In this document: one piece after another, positions 22,815-33,403 of the stretch
How the letters are laid out: each line of letters begins with the position of its first letter
How positions within the stretch are numbered: the stretch's first letter is position 1
Program-made: the position numbers and the translations under genes
Assembly (NCBI GenBank): GCA_009760885.1
Contig: CM019691.1
Coordinates: forward strand, 25,357,314-25,421,313
Direction: 5' to 3'
Source of the DNA: Achatina immaculata
Lineage: Eukaryota > Mollusca > Gastropoda > Stylommatophora > Achatinidae
Length of the DNA stretch: 64,000 nucleotides
The notes under the pieces: model-generated
Seen by the model: only the letters and a program-made list of their open reading frames with translations
What the model was told of the DNA's origin: nothing
Database searches by the model: none

Positions 22815-23774
22815 TACAGGAGAATACGCTGACACGGTGGTTTCTGGAGTCTGAAGACCGCTGCGGCTTGTGCGGAGTCATTTTGTTCCAGGCAGCTCAT
22901 GGCAAAGTCCACTCGTGTTTTCTTAAAACAATCACACGGTATGGCGAGGTTCACCGTATTATCTTGCCTAGCTTGCCCAGCCTGTCTAGCTAAACATCAA
23001 TACCTTACAGCTAGTTTTGACATTCTGCCCTTGGGGGGGGGGGGGGTTAAGACAATAGAAACCCAAGTTAAAAAAAGTTAAAAAATTAATAAGAATGGTA
23101 AACAATTAAACAGAAAACACAAAACACGCAATATCCCCGTTCCACACTGTGCCTTAAATATTAATGTACATTATTTTTCTCAAAAGCAATTTGCAAATAA
23201 ATATCTCAAACTAATCATTATTTCTTTTTAAATGCATTAACTTGAAACGCTCATACTAAACTGGTCCGTTTACAACGCGCGCTTCAAACTCTTAAAGACA
23301 CCTGCCACAAACACTTCACTTTGGAAATCGCCTACAGAAGATTTGTGCAGTATTAATACGCTACGAGAGGAAGTGAATTAGACTGGAGCTTCTAAAAGCT
23401 ATTTCTGGCTTTGATCAATTGGCAATTCTGTGTCTAAAGGCTAATATTAAAACTCTTTCATTTCGCCTTTCCATCCGAGAACGGTCTCAATGGAAACGTG
23501 CATTAACGTCAGTATTCCACCATGAATTCCTTGATTACTGAATCTAGAAGCCGGTGATTTCAATAAGATTATACCTTAAAACTATACCATCAGTAAATCT
23601 TTCAGCTTTAACGACGTTGTTCTGGTGCAGACTCACCTATATTTTCCTTTCTTTTTCCTTTCCTATGCCTTTAAAAAAAAATCTAACATTTCATTTATTT
23701 GTTCCTTCCTACACAAATTACTAAAGATATGTTTGTCCGCATCATTGCTATCAACGTTTCCTCTGATCACGATT
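22815..23774. other. No gene recognised; G-run
   Basis: A G-run of about 14 at 23033, otherwise A+T-rich. No element end or frame of interest. Confidence 0.45.
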
Positions 23775-24180
23775 CGTATGTCAGAAGTTAAACTTACCCT
23801 GAGACCCTGAACTCGGTCTCCCACCGAAAGGTTGTATGTCAGAAGTTAAACTTACTTTGAAACCCTGAACCCGATCTTCTGTAGAAAGACTGTATGTTAG
23901 AAGTTAAACTTACCCTGAGGCCCTGCAGCCGGTCTCCCGTCGAAAGCTTGTATGTCAGAAGTTAAACTTACCTTGAGGCCCTGCAGCTGGTCTTCCATAG
24001 AAAGGTTGTATGTCAGAAGTTAAACTTACCATGAGACCCTGCAGCTGGTCTTCCAAAGAAAGGTTGTATGTCATAAATTAAACTTACCCTGAGACCCTGC
24101 AGCCGGTCTCCCGTCGATAGATTGTATGTCAGAAGTTAAACTTACCTTGAGGCCCTGCAGCCGGTCTTCCACAGAAATAC
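23775..24180. repeat. Minisatellite, 58-bp unit, 7 copies, at a LINE 3' end
   Basis: Strict 58-bp period from TGTATGTCAGAAGTTAAACT through CCCTGCAGCCGGTCT. The highest-coordinate unit merges into the LINE C-terminal remnant at 24150-24545, so the array looks like serial amplification of the last codons plus 3' end of that LINE. Each unit carries GGTAAGTTT on the minus strand, which mimics a splice donor. Confidence 0.93.
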
Positions 24181-24545
24181 AGGCTTGCAAACGGTCCTCC
24201 AACGCACTCTGATCCTTGTTCTCACAGTGAGCTCGGACGAGCTGAATCCTGTCCGCCTCTTCATGTTGTTTAACCACCTGTATCAATGTTGTCCTGGTTG
24301 CCCTATTGCTTTCTTTCACTCAACTTTTCCCTCTAATATGATTTTCATTACTATATTATGCCTCTTGATATGACCAAAATATTTAAATGTCATATGTTTT
24401 TTTTAAAATTATCTTTCTTTTCAGTTGATTTAATACTTCCTTGTTCTTTTCTGCCAATGGAATTCGCCTTATTTTTCTGTATATCCACGGCCTCAAATAT
24501 ATCAAAGGTCCCATTTTTTTCCATTTTCTTTTTAATGGCTAATCT
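24150..24545 (-). pseudogene. LINE C-terminal fragment
   Basis: Minus-strand reading gives KEVLNQLKRKIILKK, then in another frame YFGHIKRHNIVMKIILEGKV, RWLNNMKRRTGFSSSELTV and VRWRTVC, a standard LINE C-terminal order (H-I-K-R-H, then basic block, then R-W-R). Stop codons and a frameshift near 24395 break it. The reading ends at a stop inside the first 58-bp unit. The alternative frame 24071-24319 that looks like a coiled-coil exon is a shadow of this. Confidence 0.75.
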
Positions 24546-24549
24546 TCCA

Positions 24550-25030
24550 CGCCACAGATAAAGGTGGATAATACGGATGCAGGATTTGAGAAAGGTGGAG
24601 AATAGGTAAGCAACATTTGAGAACGGTGGAGAATACGTATGCAGCATTTTTTTAAAAGGCGGAGAGTACGTACGCAGCATTTGAGAAAGGTGGACAGTAC
24701 GTAAGTAGCATTTGAGAAAGGTGGACAGTACGTACGTAGCATTTGAGAAAGGTGGACAGTACGTATGTAGCATTTGAGAAAGGTAGAGAATATGTATGCA
24801 GCATTTGAGTAAGATTGAGAATACGCATGCAGCGTTCGAGACAGGTAGAGAATACGTAAACAACATTTGAAGAAGGTGGAGAATACGTATGCAGCATTTG
24901 AGAAAGGTGGAGAATACATCAGGAACATTTGAGAAAGGTGGAGTATACGCACACAACATTTGTGAAAAGTGAAGTATACGTACACAACATCTGATAAAGG
25001 TGGAGTATACGAACACAGCATCTGATAAAG
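24550..25030. repeat. Minisatellite, 31-bp unit, about 15 copies
   Basis: Copies of GAGAAAGGTGGAGAATACGT followed by ATGCAGCATTT, moderately diverged. Minus-strand frames up to 269 codons (24390-25199) are translations of the array. Confidence 0.93.
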
Positions 25031-26159
25031 GCTGAATAACGGCCATATCCTTAGTGACAGCTATGATTCTGTATGTTTCCCCAATCTCCCACCTAGCTCT
25101 GGTATAGCTCCACGAATAGCAGCGACGATGAGGGGATGAGAATTTTTTAGTCAATCTGATGAAACTTAGAACCCCAAGATCAGTTTTCAATACCGGCAAA
25201 AAATTCTGCCGATGTTTTTACATTGCATGAGAGACAGATAACCATCTCCTAACACAAGTAAAGCAATAGAACACAGAGCTATATGGTTAGACCCACCCAT
25301 CATGTTAACTGACAATTACCAGTAAATTACTGACTGGGGTTGTTTTTTTTTTTTATTTTAAAGGAGAAAAACCGAAACTTTTTGTAGGTTTTCGGTTACT
25401 GCAAGCGGCTTACATTATCAAAAACTTACTTTAAAAAAAAAAAAAAAGGAGGCAACCAGCGAAACCGGATGGGGGATAATGGGACCAGAAAGCTGATAAT
25501 GCTCAATTTGCAAGCAGAAGAATCAGCCAGTTTTGAGTCTGGTTCAGCGTATGAGAATACTGTAAAAGATTAAATCTTGACGCTAATATAATAAGGAGAG
25601 GGGGAAAAAACAGGTTCACGAGAATATTTACTTTCCTCTGAAATTAATATATCAAGCACCGGGGCTTGATTTGGCATGGAAATGACGGTAGGGCGGTGGT
25701 TTCCCTTTGCCTCCCTCTTCCTAACCTCCCCCTCCCCAACCCCCCTCCTCGGTTTGTATACGTTTTTTTTTTTTCGGTTAGCCTTTGTTTAAAGAGACTG
25801 ACCCGCAAGGCAGCAGAGTACTTGTTTTGTCAGCTGCTGTTTTATTGAGATATTCACAGCTGACCTCAAGAGGTCATTCCGCCATCCGTCACTCGTTGGA
25901 TGCTCGGGGTAGACGGACATGTGCTAAGACGCGAGACGTTGGAGAACCTACTCACAGCCGGAAAATTCATGTTAAAAGATAAATAAGAAATGGCAAGATG
26001 AAAATATCTCAGTGGACTAACGATGTGGCATAGAAAACGAAAAGCATCTGAGTTAATAGGAAACACCAAGGGCCGCGCAAGATGGAGGAGCATGATCGTC
26101 AACGCTATTCAGTACAGCAAATTATATATATATATAATCTCTCTCTCTCTCTCTCTGAA
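25031..26159. other. No gene recognised
   Basis: T-rich and A-rich homopolymers near 25345, 25430 and 25770, a short (TA) and (CT) tract at 26125-26155. No convincing frame. Confidence 0.45.
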
Positions 26160-26625
26160 CCTTAAGTGCCCAAGGCACATGGGACTTCCGCAAGGGTTTT
26201 CCACACATGCCTGTCCTACGCCTTTTTTTCTGCTCTTGCCCAGGTGAGCCCTCTATTGCTCAACATCCTTTCTGTTGTTCTTCTCCATGTCTCTTTTGGT
26301 CTACCCTTACTTCTGCTCCCCTGTGGTGTCCATCTTAGTGCTATTTTTGGTAGTGAGTTGTCAGTCATTCGGAGCACATGTCCCAACCATCGTCAGCGTC
26401 TTTCCTCAATAACTGTTGTCAGTGGCTTCATCTGCATTTCTGCCAATAAGATGTTATTTCTTATGGTGTTTGGCCAAAATATTTGTCTAATTCTTCGTAA
26501 ACATTTAGTCTGGAAAGAATTCAACTTGTTTTCTATGGTTTTGGTGATTTTCCAGCATTCACTTCCATAGAGTAGTACACTTAGAACATTACTCTTAAAT
26601 ATCCTGATTTTCATATTTATGCTTA
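26160..26625 (-). pseudogene. LINE family D, C-terminal fragment
   Basis: The minus strand reads VLLYGSECWKITKTIENKLN, then FQTKCLRRIRQIFWPN, then HVLRMTDNSLPKIALRWTPQ and GRPKETWRRTTE, ending near ALGT. This is the known tail of LINE ORF2 proteins after the reverse transcriptase. A stop and a frame change interrupt it. A related fragment lies at 48600-48838. Confidence 0.85.
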
Positions 26626-26663
26626 GTTTTTTTTATTTCCATATAATATTAGACATGTAAAAT

Positions 26664-26960
26664 TAATAGAAAACGGCCGATATTTGAGTCGAATCCATAG
26701 TTTTCGGGGTCGCTGAGACATATAGTGTCACTCCTAATGCAGTTTAAGTCCACGTTCAGCCCCCATCGACATGGGGGAGTGAGAGAGGGGTTGGGGTGAG
26801 ATGTAAATGTAATCGAAAACGACAGATATTAGTGTCGATTCCATAGTTTTCGGGGTCGCTGAGATGAGTAGTGACACTCCCGATGCCATTTACGTCCAAG
26901 TTCAGTCCCTATCGGCATGGGGGGGTGTGACAGAGGGTGAAAATTAGGGTGGGATCTCCA
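26664..26960. repeat. Two tandem copies of a 151-bp unit
   Basis: Both copies share CCATAGTTTTCGGGGTCGCT and a CATCGACATGGGGG-like block, with many differences elsewhere, so the duplication is not recent. The second copy abuts a Helitron helicase remnant. Confidence 0.8.
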
Positions 26961-27160
26961 ATTATTATATTACTGAACCTCGACCCGCCAAAACTTTGCA
27001 ACGGCACAAGGCTGTATGTAAAGAGGATGCTGGGCAATGTAGTTGATGCGACTCTCTTAACAGGGCAGAGAGAAGGTGAAGCAGTTTTTATCCCATGGAT
27101 ACCACTCATTCATTTAACTTTAAGAGATTGCCATTTCCAGTGAGACTTGTGTCTCACGAG
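26937..27160 (+). pseudogene. Helitron Rep-helicase (PIF1-like) fragment
   Basis: The peptide GSPIIILLNLDPPKLCNGTR, followed by NVVDATLLTG and GEAVFIPWIPLI, matches the well-known C-terminal helicase stretch of Helitron proteins (related to PIF1 DNA helicases). After PLI, one frame shift near 27110 restores FNFKRLPFPVRL, another conserved block. Only about 75 codons remain, without the Walker motifs or the HUH replication domain. Relic of a rolling-circle transposon. Confidence 0.85.
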
Positions 27161-27258
27161 AGAACAGAACATTAATAAACTTCACTGTTCCGCCCCCCTT
27201 TACAACAGGCACTGATGGGCTTCAGTATCAAACACCTTGTTTTAGGGGCGAAAGATAG

Positions 27259-27540
27259 GTAAAAGGTAAAATTCCCGTTTCCATACCATTAAGGCATATT
27301 GGGGAATACGGTGTTAGGCCCGTATTTTCCATGACCTTCGGCACATGAAAGTGTGATGTGGTCAGTATCACGCCTGGCCGCTTCCTCCCCCCCCCCCCGA
27401 TTTCTCTGGTACCCATTTTTAGAGGCTGGGTGAATCCCGGGGCCTTTTTTGGTGTGTACCAGAAAAAAAATCCCACTACTGGGACTGAACCCGGTACCAC
27501 GGGATTAGTAAACCGAGCGCGTAACCACTCAGCTAATGGA
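27259..27540 (-). mobile_element. tRNA-derived SINE, type 1
   Basis: Read on the minus strand it starts with a tRNA-like head: box A TAGCTGAGTGG, and a degenerate box B GGTTCAGTCCC. Then comes the core CCCAGCCTCTAAAAATGGG plus TACCAGAGAAAT shared with four other copies here, and a tail AATATGCCTTAATGG. An 11-bp imperfect duplication GYGARAGATAG lies at 27248-27258 and 27541-27551. No protein; mobilised by LINE machinery in known SINEs. Confidence 0.85.
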
Positions 27541-27594
27541 GTGAGAGATAGCCAGGTTTATTAATGCGCTGTTTTCTCGTTGCTAGAACGCTGC

Positions 27595-27595
<1 letters not shown>

Positions 27596-27628
<33 letters not shown>
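27596..27628. repeat. Poly-C run of 33
   Basis: Uninterrupted C-run. Such a run can form G-quadruplex on the opposite strand and is often mis-measured by sequencers. Confidence 0.95.
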
Positions 27629-27629
<1 letters not shown>

Positions 27630-28029
27630 TTGGAGTTGATTCTGTTGTCAATACAAGTGGTACAGACGGCGGAGCTGAATCTAAGGTATAGGTTTTATTA
27701 GTAAATTTGTATTGAATATTTTTAAGAGCAACCCAAAATACAAAATGACTAGATTACAAGTAGGCTACGGCATCATAATGTTCTTGGATATCAGCGCGTT
27801 GGGTCAGAATAGGTCACACTTTTTTAACTGAGGAGAAGGAGGGTAATCTTGGTAGTTACTATGATCGAGTATGTCTGCATCCTAACGATCTACCCTTTTT
27901 TGTCCTGCTATTTGTTCATACTGATGCTGCTCTTCTTGTCTATAGTGAATCGTGAGTCTGTGTGAATGAAAGATCGTTTATATGATCATGGCGAAGTCTT
28001 CATTATTGTCTGAAGAATGACTTCAACTG
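27629..28029. other. No gene recognised
   Basis: Unique-looking sequence; nothing supported. Confidence 0.4.
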
Positions 28030-28385
28030 TGTTGCTTGATGTTGAAATCTGTGTTTAATCATCTCTTACTTCTTGAATATTTCCATGATTATTCCTGCCT
28101 GGGCTGCTTGACACTGGAATCTGTGTTTAATCATCTCTTACTTATTGACAGTTGCCATGACTATTCCTGCCTGGGCTATGTCACACTGGAATCTGTGTTT
28201 AATCATCTCTTACTTCTTGACAGTTGCCATTATGATTCCTGCCTGGGCTATTTGACACTGAAATCTGTGTTTAATCATCTCTTACTTCTTGACAGTTGCC
28301 ATGATGATTCCTGCCTGGGCTGTTTGATACCGACAGCTGCGTCAGGCCATCTCTTATTCCCTGTCTATTGCCATGACTGATGTCT
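28030..28385. repeat. Minisatellite, 72-bp unit, about 5 copies
   Basis: Unit contains AATCTGTGTTTAATCATCTC and TTCCTGCCTGGGCT. The period of 72 keeps a plus-strand frame open (28036-28380, 24-residue repeat with SVFNHLLLLDS), with no independent sign of coding. Confidence 0.93.
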
Positions 28386-28547
28386 GAATGTTGCGATCTG
28401 GTTGTACAGCGTACTTCTTCATTTGGTGCCGTTTCACTGCCTTTAGTGTCATGAGTGCACAATAAGAAAGCTGATACCGCTCTTCTTCAATATCGCCGTG
28501 GCCACAAGTGCAGCAAATGTTTCTGGGGGAGAGGGAAAACTATCTGA

Positions 28548-28690
28548 GTGAAGTGAGAACATTTCAGCTAAGAGAATGCCCGTTCCTAGTACACAAAGTC
28601 TGTGACGGTGAGTGAAGTGGGAACATCTCAACCAAGAGAATGTCCGTCCCTAGTACACAAAGTCTGTGACGGTGAGTGAGGTGAAAGAAT
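28548..28690. repeat. 63-bp unit, two full copies plus a partial
   Basis: CTAGTACACAAAGTCTGTGA and AAGAGAATG recur at 63-bp spacing. Confidence 0.85.
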
Positions 28691-29544
28691 CGCATTTATC
28701 CACGGGTCATAATGCATCAAAATATATGGCACACACGAGGTAGGTATACTGGACAATAATAGACAGATATAGCCTTGTCAATGCAGAAGAGAAGAGATGG
28801 GAACTTTACTACATTCTGGCAAAAGAAAACAATGGACTCCACACACAGACCCTGCTAAGGCTTCTAAACTGATTTAGACTGGCTAATGGAATTTCCTGAG
28901 GAATCCTCTAGATGGCTGTACTTGTAAAGAAGCCACGCCATGAATGTAAAGCCGTGGACGCTACCGATGTTTCATCGTTAATTAATCAACTATTCTGATC
29001 ACTCTGACAAAAACGTGAAAAGAAATTTTAAAAGCAGCTTTTCTGGCTTTCAATTTTCGATTCACGAATCAGAAATCTCTGTAAGGCACTTAATTCTTAA
29101 AGTCGGAAGTCATACTGTAAACAGCGAAAATACGAAGGCGATTCAAAAGGTAACCGCAAATCAAGAGAAAAAAAAAGTATGAAAAAAAACTTTCTGACTC
29201 AACCTCAGAATAGATAAAACAAGTTTAATATCGCAAAAAAATAAACAAATTGCTGTAAATCTTTATTTCATCTCAGTCAGTCCCAAATATAAACATGCAC
29301 ACTAACATCTGCACTCAGTAAACACGTTTCAAGCTTGTTCAGATTATATCATAATGAACTAAACAATCCAAACAAAAATAAAGCAATTACTTGGTTTAAA
29401 CAGCTCAGCCCTCACAAGTGCTAATGAGCACGGAAAAAAAAGAGATGGTTATCTATTTCCCATCGAGCAAGATGGTTATCTTTGCCTGGAACTCATCTAC
29501 CGAAAACGTAAGCACTGCTATCTAATTACTAGAGCACAATATGT
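28691..29544. other. No gene recognised
   Basis: A+T-rich sequence with A-runs. No credible frame. Confidence 0.45.
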
Positions 29545-30385
29545 GCTCCGTGGTCGAGTACTTTAGAAGATGTGATTTGTGGGCGAGTACTTCAGAATAT
29601 GTGCTTCGTCGTCGAGTACTTTAGAAGATGTGATTCGTGGTCGAGTAGTTCAGAATATGTGTTTCGTCGTCGAGTAGTTCAGAATATGTGCTTCATGGTC
29701 GAGTACTTCAGAAGATGTGATTCGTGGTCGAGTAGTTCTGAATATGTGCTTCGTTGCCGAGTAGTTCAGAATATGCGCCTCCTGGCCTAGTAGTTCAGAA
29801 TATGTGCTTCGTGATCGAGCAGTTCAGAAAATATGGTTCGTGGCCAAGTAGTTCAGAATATGTGATTCATGGTCGAGTAATTCAGAAGACTAATTAGTGG
29901 TCGAGTAGTTCAGAATATGCGCTTCGTGACTGAGTAGTTCAGAATATGTGCTTCGTCGTCGAGTAGTTCAGAATATGCGCCTCCTGGCCTAGCAGTTCAG
30001 AATATGTGCTTCGTGATCGAGTACTTCAGAAGATGTGATTCGTGGTCGAGTACTTCAGAATATGTGCTTTGTGATTGAGTAGTTCAGAATATGTGATTCG
30101 TGGTCGAGTAATTCAGAATATGTACTTCGTGGTCGAGTAGTTCAGAAAACTGATTCGTGGTCGAGTAGTTCAGAATATATGCTACGTGGTCGAGTAGTTC
30201 AAAATATATGTTTCGTAGTCGAGTAATTCAGAACACGTGCTTCGTGGCCGAGTAGTTCAGAATATTTGTTTCGCGGCCAAATAGTTCAGAATGTTTGCTT
30301 CGTGGCCGAGTAGTTCAGAATACGAGTGTGCTTCTTTGTGGAATAGGTCAGAATATTTGTTTCGTGGTCGAGTAGTTAAGTGTGC
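29545..30385. repeat. Minisatellite, 29-bp unit, about 29 copies
   Basis: Unit CGAGTAGTTCAGAATATGTG plus CTTCGTGGT, diverged by substitutions (GAAGATGTGATTC alternates with GAATATGTGCTTC), with a few short or long units. The alternation suggests an older two-unit period. Confidence 0.95.
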
Positions 30386-31092
30386 TGGCTTCTCGTGGCT
30401 AGGCGGTTTCTCGTCCTAGCGGAGTCCTGAGTTACAGACCTGTTCATTGTCCTACTATTTTATATTCCTTACTTCTAAAGTGCTTGTCTACCTTTAGAAT
30501 TAACCCTATTCATTGCGCTCGATTAACTGAGCTGTACTCAAGTCTCGCCTTTCCCTGCGAGTATTACTGTTAAATTGTTAATGTAAACATTCCCGAAAAC
30601 TTCCGTATGTTGCTAACAAAGTTTGCTAACAAAGTTAAATTTTTAAAAAAAAAACACCGATTCCTGAATTACCTGTAGGGATTATCGTTAGATCAAAGCA
30701 CTTTCTTCCTGCATTTCCAAAACTATTTATATCGTAGAGCGATGAAAGCAGTGGAAACAAAACTGATTTTTATTCTTTCAAAACCCATTCTGCGAACTCT
30801 CCGCCGACAGCTTGACTCTCTGAGCTGTGCTCACTTAACTTCCTCCACTCCTCACAGGTAGGAGTTTTCCCTGCTCTGCCAGAATATATTTTGATTAGAA
30901 ATTTTGCAAGAAAGAAGTTACTCTAAGATTCTAAAACCATGGACTGGCTTTTTTTTCTGGAATTGTGATACTTTTCACTTGCGTAAAAATCACTCTAAGC
31001 ATTGGTTTACATAAATGTGCAAGATCTGTTAACCCTGCCAGTGCTATTTTGGAGCAAAGAGTTTAAAAAAAAAAAAAGCTCGTTTGCATTTC
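30386..31092. other. No gene recognised
   Basis: No element ends or convincing frames. Confidence 0.45.
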
Positions 31093-31100
31093 TCTTAGAC

Positions 31101-31410
31101 CAGTGGTGCTCAACTGGCGGTTCGTGGGACATGATGTTGGGGGGGGGGGGGGGGTGTCAGTGACAAAAGCTCACAGTCCTTATATGTGAAATGTTTAACA
31201 ACCGGTATTTCGGCCAATGCATGTCCGCAGTGTATGTTTTAATGTAGTGTAGCGTGTACTCATTAACGGTTACTCAAATTTGCTGAACTTTAGCATTTAA
31301 AGCATATAGCTAGCATACAAATATAAGAAACTTTCAAAGCATAGGGAATCCGTGGCCTGGATTTTGAAACAGCAGGGGGTCTGCAGACTTTTGTTGACTG
31401 GGAACCACTG
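31101..31410. mobile_element. hAT-type MITE, 310 bp, with 8-bp target duplication
   Basis: Begins CAGTGGTGCTCAACTGG and ends GACTGGGAACCACTG, imperfect inverted ends of the hAT kind. The flanks TCTTAGAC (31093-31100) and TCCTAGAC (31411-31418) match at 7 of 8 bases, the length expected for hAT insertion. A G-run of about 15 lies inside. It encodes no transposase, so it is non-autonomous. Confidence 0.78.
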
Positions 31411-31439
31411 TCCTAGACTATGTAACATGTAACGGTATT

Positions 31440-31760
31440 CACTCATTCATTCATTCGTTAGCATATCCCTTGCAGAACTCTGCCTCCCTAACAACTCTCT
31501 TGAAGGCCTCTCGGTTGTAAGCAAGATGGCCTGCTGCTGATGCCTCCATTCGAAAATCATCAACAATGGCTTGTTGCCACTTTCCACACTGGTCTTCCTT
31601 TCTTTCTTGTACCCATTATGTACCCTTCAAAGACTGTCTTCTCCAAACTCTCATGAAGTTTAATTTGTCTGAAAAACTTAAATTTTTTTTCTGTTTAATC
31701 TTCTTTACTAACCACCCCTCTTCAATATTAAGTTCTTGTAGTGTATTACAATGGAGTCCC
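31440..31760 (-). pseudogene. LINE family B, 5'-truncated fragment
   Basis: Homologous on the minus strand to 15890-16194: LQELNIEEGWLVKKIK, then frame-shifted remains of the FGHIKRH and KRRWLQ blocks, then AGHLAYN and a (TGAA)n tail at 31440-31462. More diverged than the copies at 15.6 and 40.7 kb, with several frame changes. Confidence 0.85.
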
Positions 31761-32460
31761 TCAGTTTCTTTAATCACAGAAAAATGAGGCGTGCTTGTGG
31801 ACAAGGTAAGCTCTCAGTAGCTTATCTCATGGTTTAGAAAAAAGAAATTGAACAAAACAAACTAATGCTTCAAAAAAAAACTTTTTTTTCTCTACTAATC
31901 GATTAGTTAATCTTTAAAAGCCCCACAATCCATGTATACAGCGCAAATGAACGAAGCTGTATACTGCTCCCTCCAAGACCCGATTCCCGAGCTTCAAGGC
32001 TTTTGGTGCAGAAAACGAAAACTTGGGATCAATAAGGAACGAAACCGAACAGCTTCACTGCAGCGAACCCCTTTATCCATTTACAAGTCGAAATAAGCTC
32101 CAGAGCATATCTCTAGAGAGGCACCTGTACAAGCTACATACGTGTATATCTCGTCAAGGGAAAGTGTCTGGAACACAGGATTTTATAAATCAGACATGAC
32201 TTGTTGAGGTAATCTAGGCTTTATCTGTGCTTCCTCCTCTCCCACCCCCTCTATTTGGCCAAACTCCTTCCTTCTCCCTTTTTTATGCACAATTTTCCAT
32301 CAGACATTGCGCTTCATACATGTCCATACTCTTCAGTATGTGTGATATCTTAATCACGAATGGTGCATAGTAGTCTTCGGTCCATGGTAACACTGTAATA
32401 TAATCTACTGTGAATAATCTAAGAAACTTCCTTTGCACAGTCGGTATATATACATATATA
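31761..32460. other. No gene recognised
   Basis: A-rich and T-rich runs; no supported feature. Confidence 0.45.
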
Positions 32461-32747
32461 AGTAAAAGTAAAAAGCCCTGTTCTCATGCCATTAAGGCAT
32501 ATTGGGGATACGGTATCAGGCCCGTATTTTCCATGACTTTCGGCACATGAAAGTTTGATGTGGCCAGTATCACGCCTGGCCTCCTTACCTTCCCAGGTTT
32601 CTCTGGTACCCATGTTTAGAGGCTGGGTGGACCCGGGTGCTTTCTTGGTGTAGTGCTACCAGACAAAGAAATAAATAAATAATCCCCACTGCTGGGACGT
32701 GAACCGAACTAATTAGCAGACCGAGCTCAGTCAACCAGGCCGCCAAA
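32461..32747 (-). mobile_element. tRNA-derived SINE, type 1
   Basis: Minus-strand copy of the SINE at 27259-27540. The tRNA-like head (GGTTGACTGAGCTCGG, then CGGTTCACGTCCCAGC) is followed by the core CCCAGCCTCTAAACATGGG and the tail AATATGCCTTAATGGC. The flanks are A+T-rich and give no clear duplication. Confidence 0.8.
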
Positions 32748-33403
32748 TATATCAAATATTTTACTTTATTGTTCGTTTTTCTCATTTTCACGTGAACTTT
32801 GTTAGGAATATATCCACTTTCTGTACCCCACTCTTTCTAACAGTTTCGTCAGACTTCTGGTAATACCACGACGACTAGCTTGTGCATCATAATCGTTTAT
32901 TTACGCTCGGGCCGACAAGCGACAGGGGACATTATTCAAAGTAACAGGCTGAAGTCTGCATCATTAGCAGCAAACGTAGGAATACAAATCACAACAACTG
33001 TACACCGACTTCTAACTCTACGCGACGACACTGCTGATGATCTGGGTGACAGTGGTTTTGGCTAACTCCTTTTCAATCTCGCAAGTTTTGTTAATCAACC
33101 ACACCCCTCCCAAATCCCACCTTGTAAAACTGCCCCAAGACGTGACCGGCTATCTTTCACTACTTGAGGTCTAGTGTGTCTAATCAGAGACTGGCCAGTC
33201 AAATCAGTCGTTTCGATTCAGACCACCTCGCGGTTCTAAGGACTGCAAACGCGCCACAAACAGCCTCTGGCAGTCAAGTCCAGCTCCTGGCCTTCTCGTG
33301 GCAGAACTGTTTAAACTGACAGGAGAAGGGGCGAGGGCGAATATCTGGCGCCTGAAACCAGTTACTTAGGGTAGATGAGTGGCACGTTTGGTAGCTCATC
33401 TGC
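32748..33403. other. No gene recognised
   Basis: Open frame 32880-33065 has no recognisable domain. Nothing else supported. Confidence 0.45.

Noticed and set aside
24071..24319. A minus-strand coding exon ending in a perfect splice donor, with the exon end repeated seven times
   Set aside because: The peptide looks like a coiled coil and GGTAAGT follows each unit, but another frame of the same DNA reads as a LINE C-terminus (YFGHIKRH..., VRWRTVC), and no pyrimidine-rich acceptor precedes it. The donor-like motif is part of the repeat unit.
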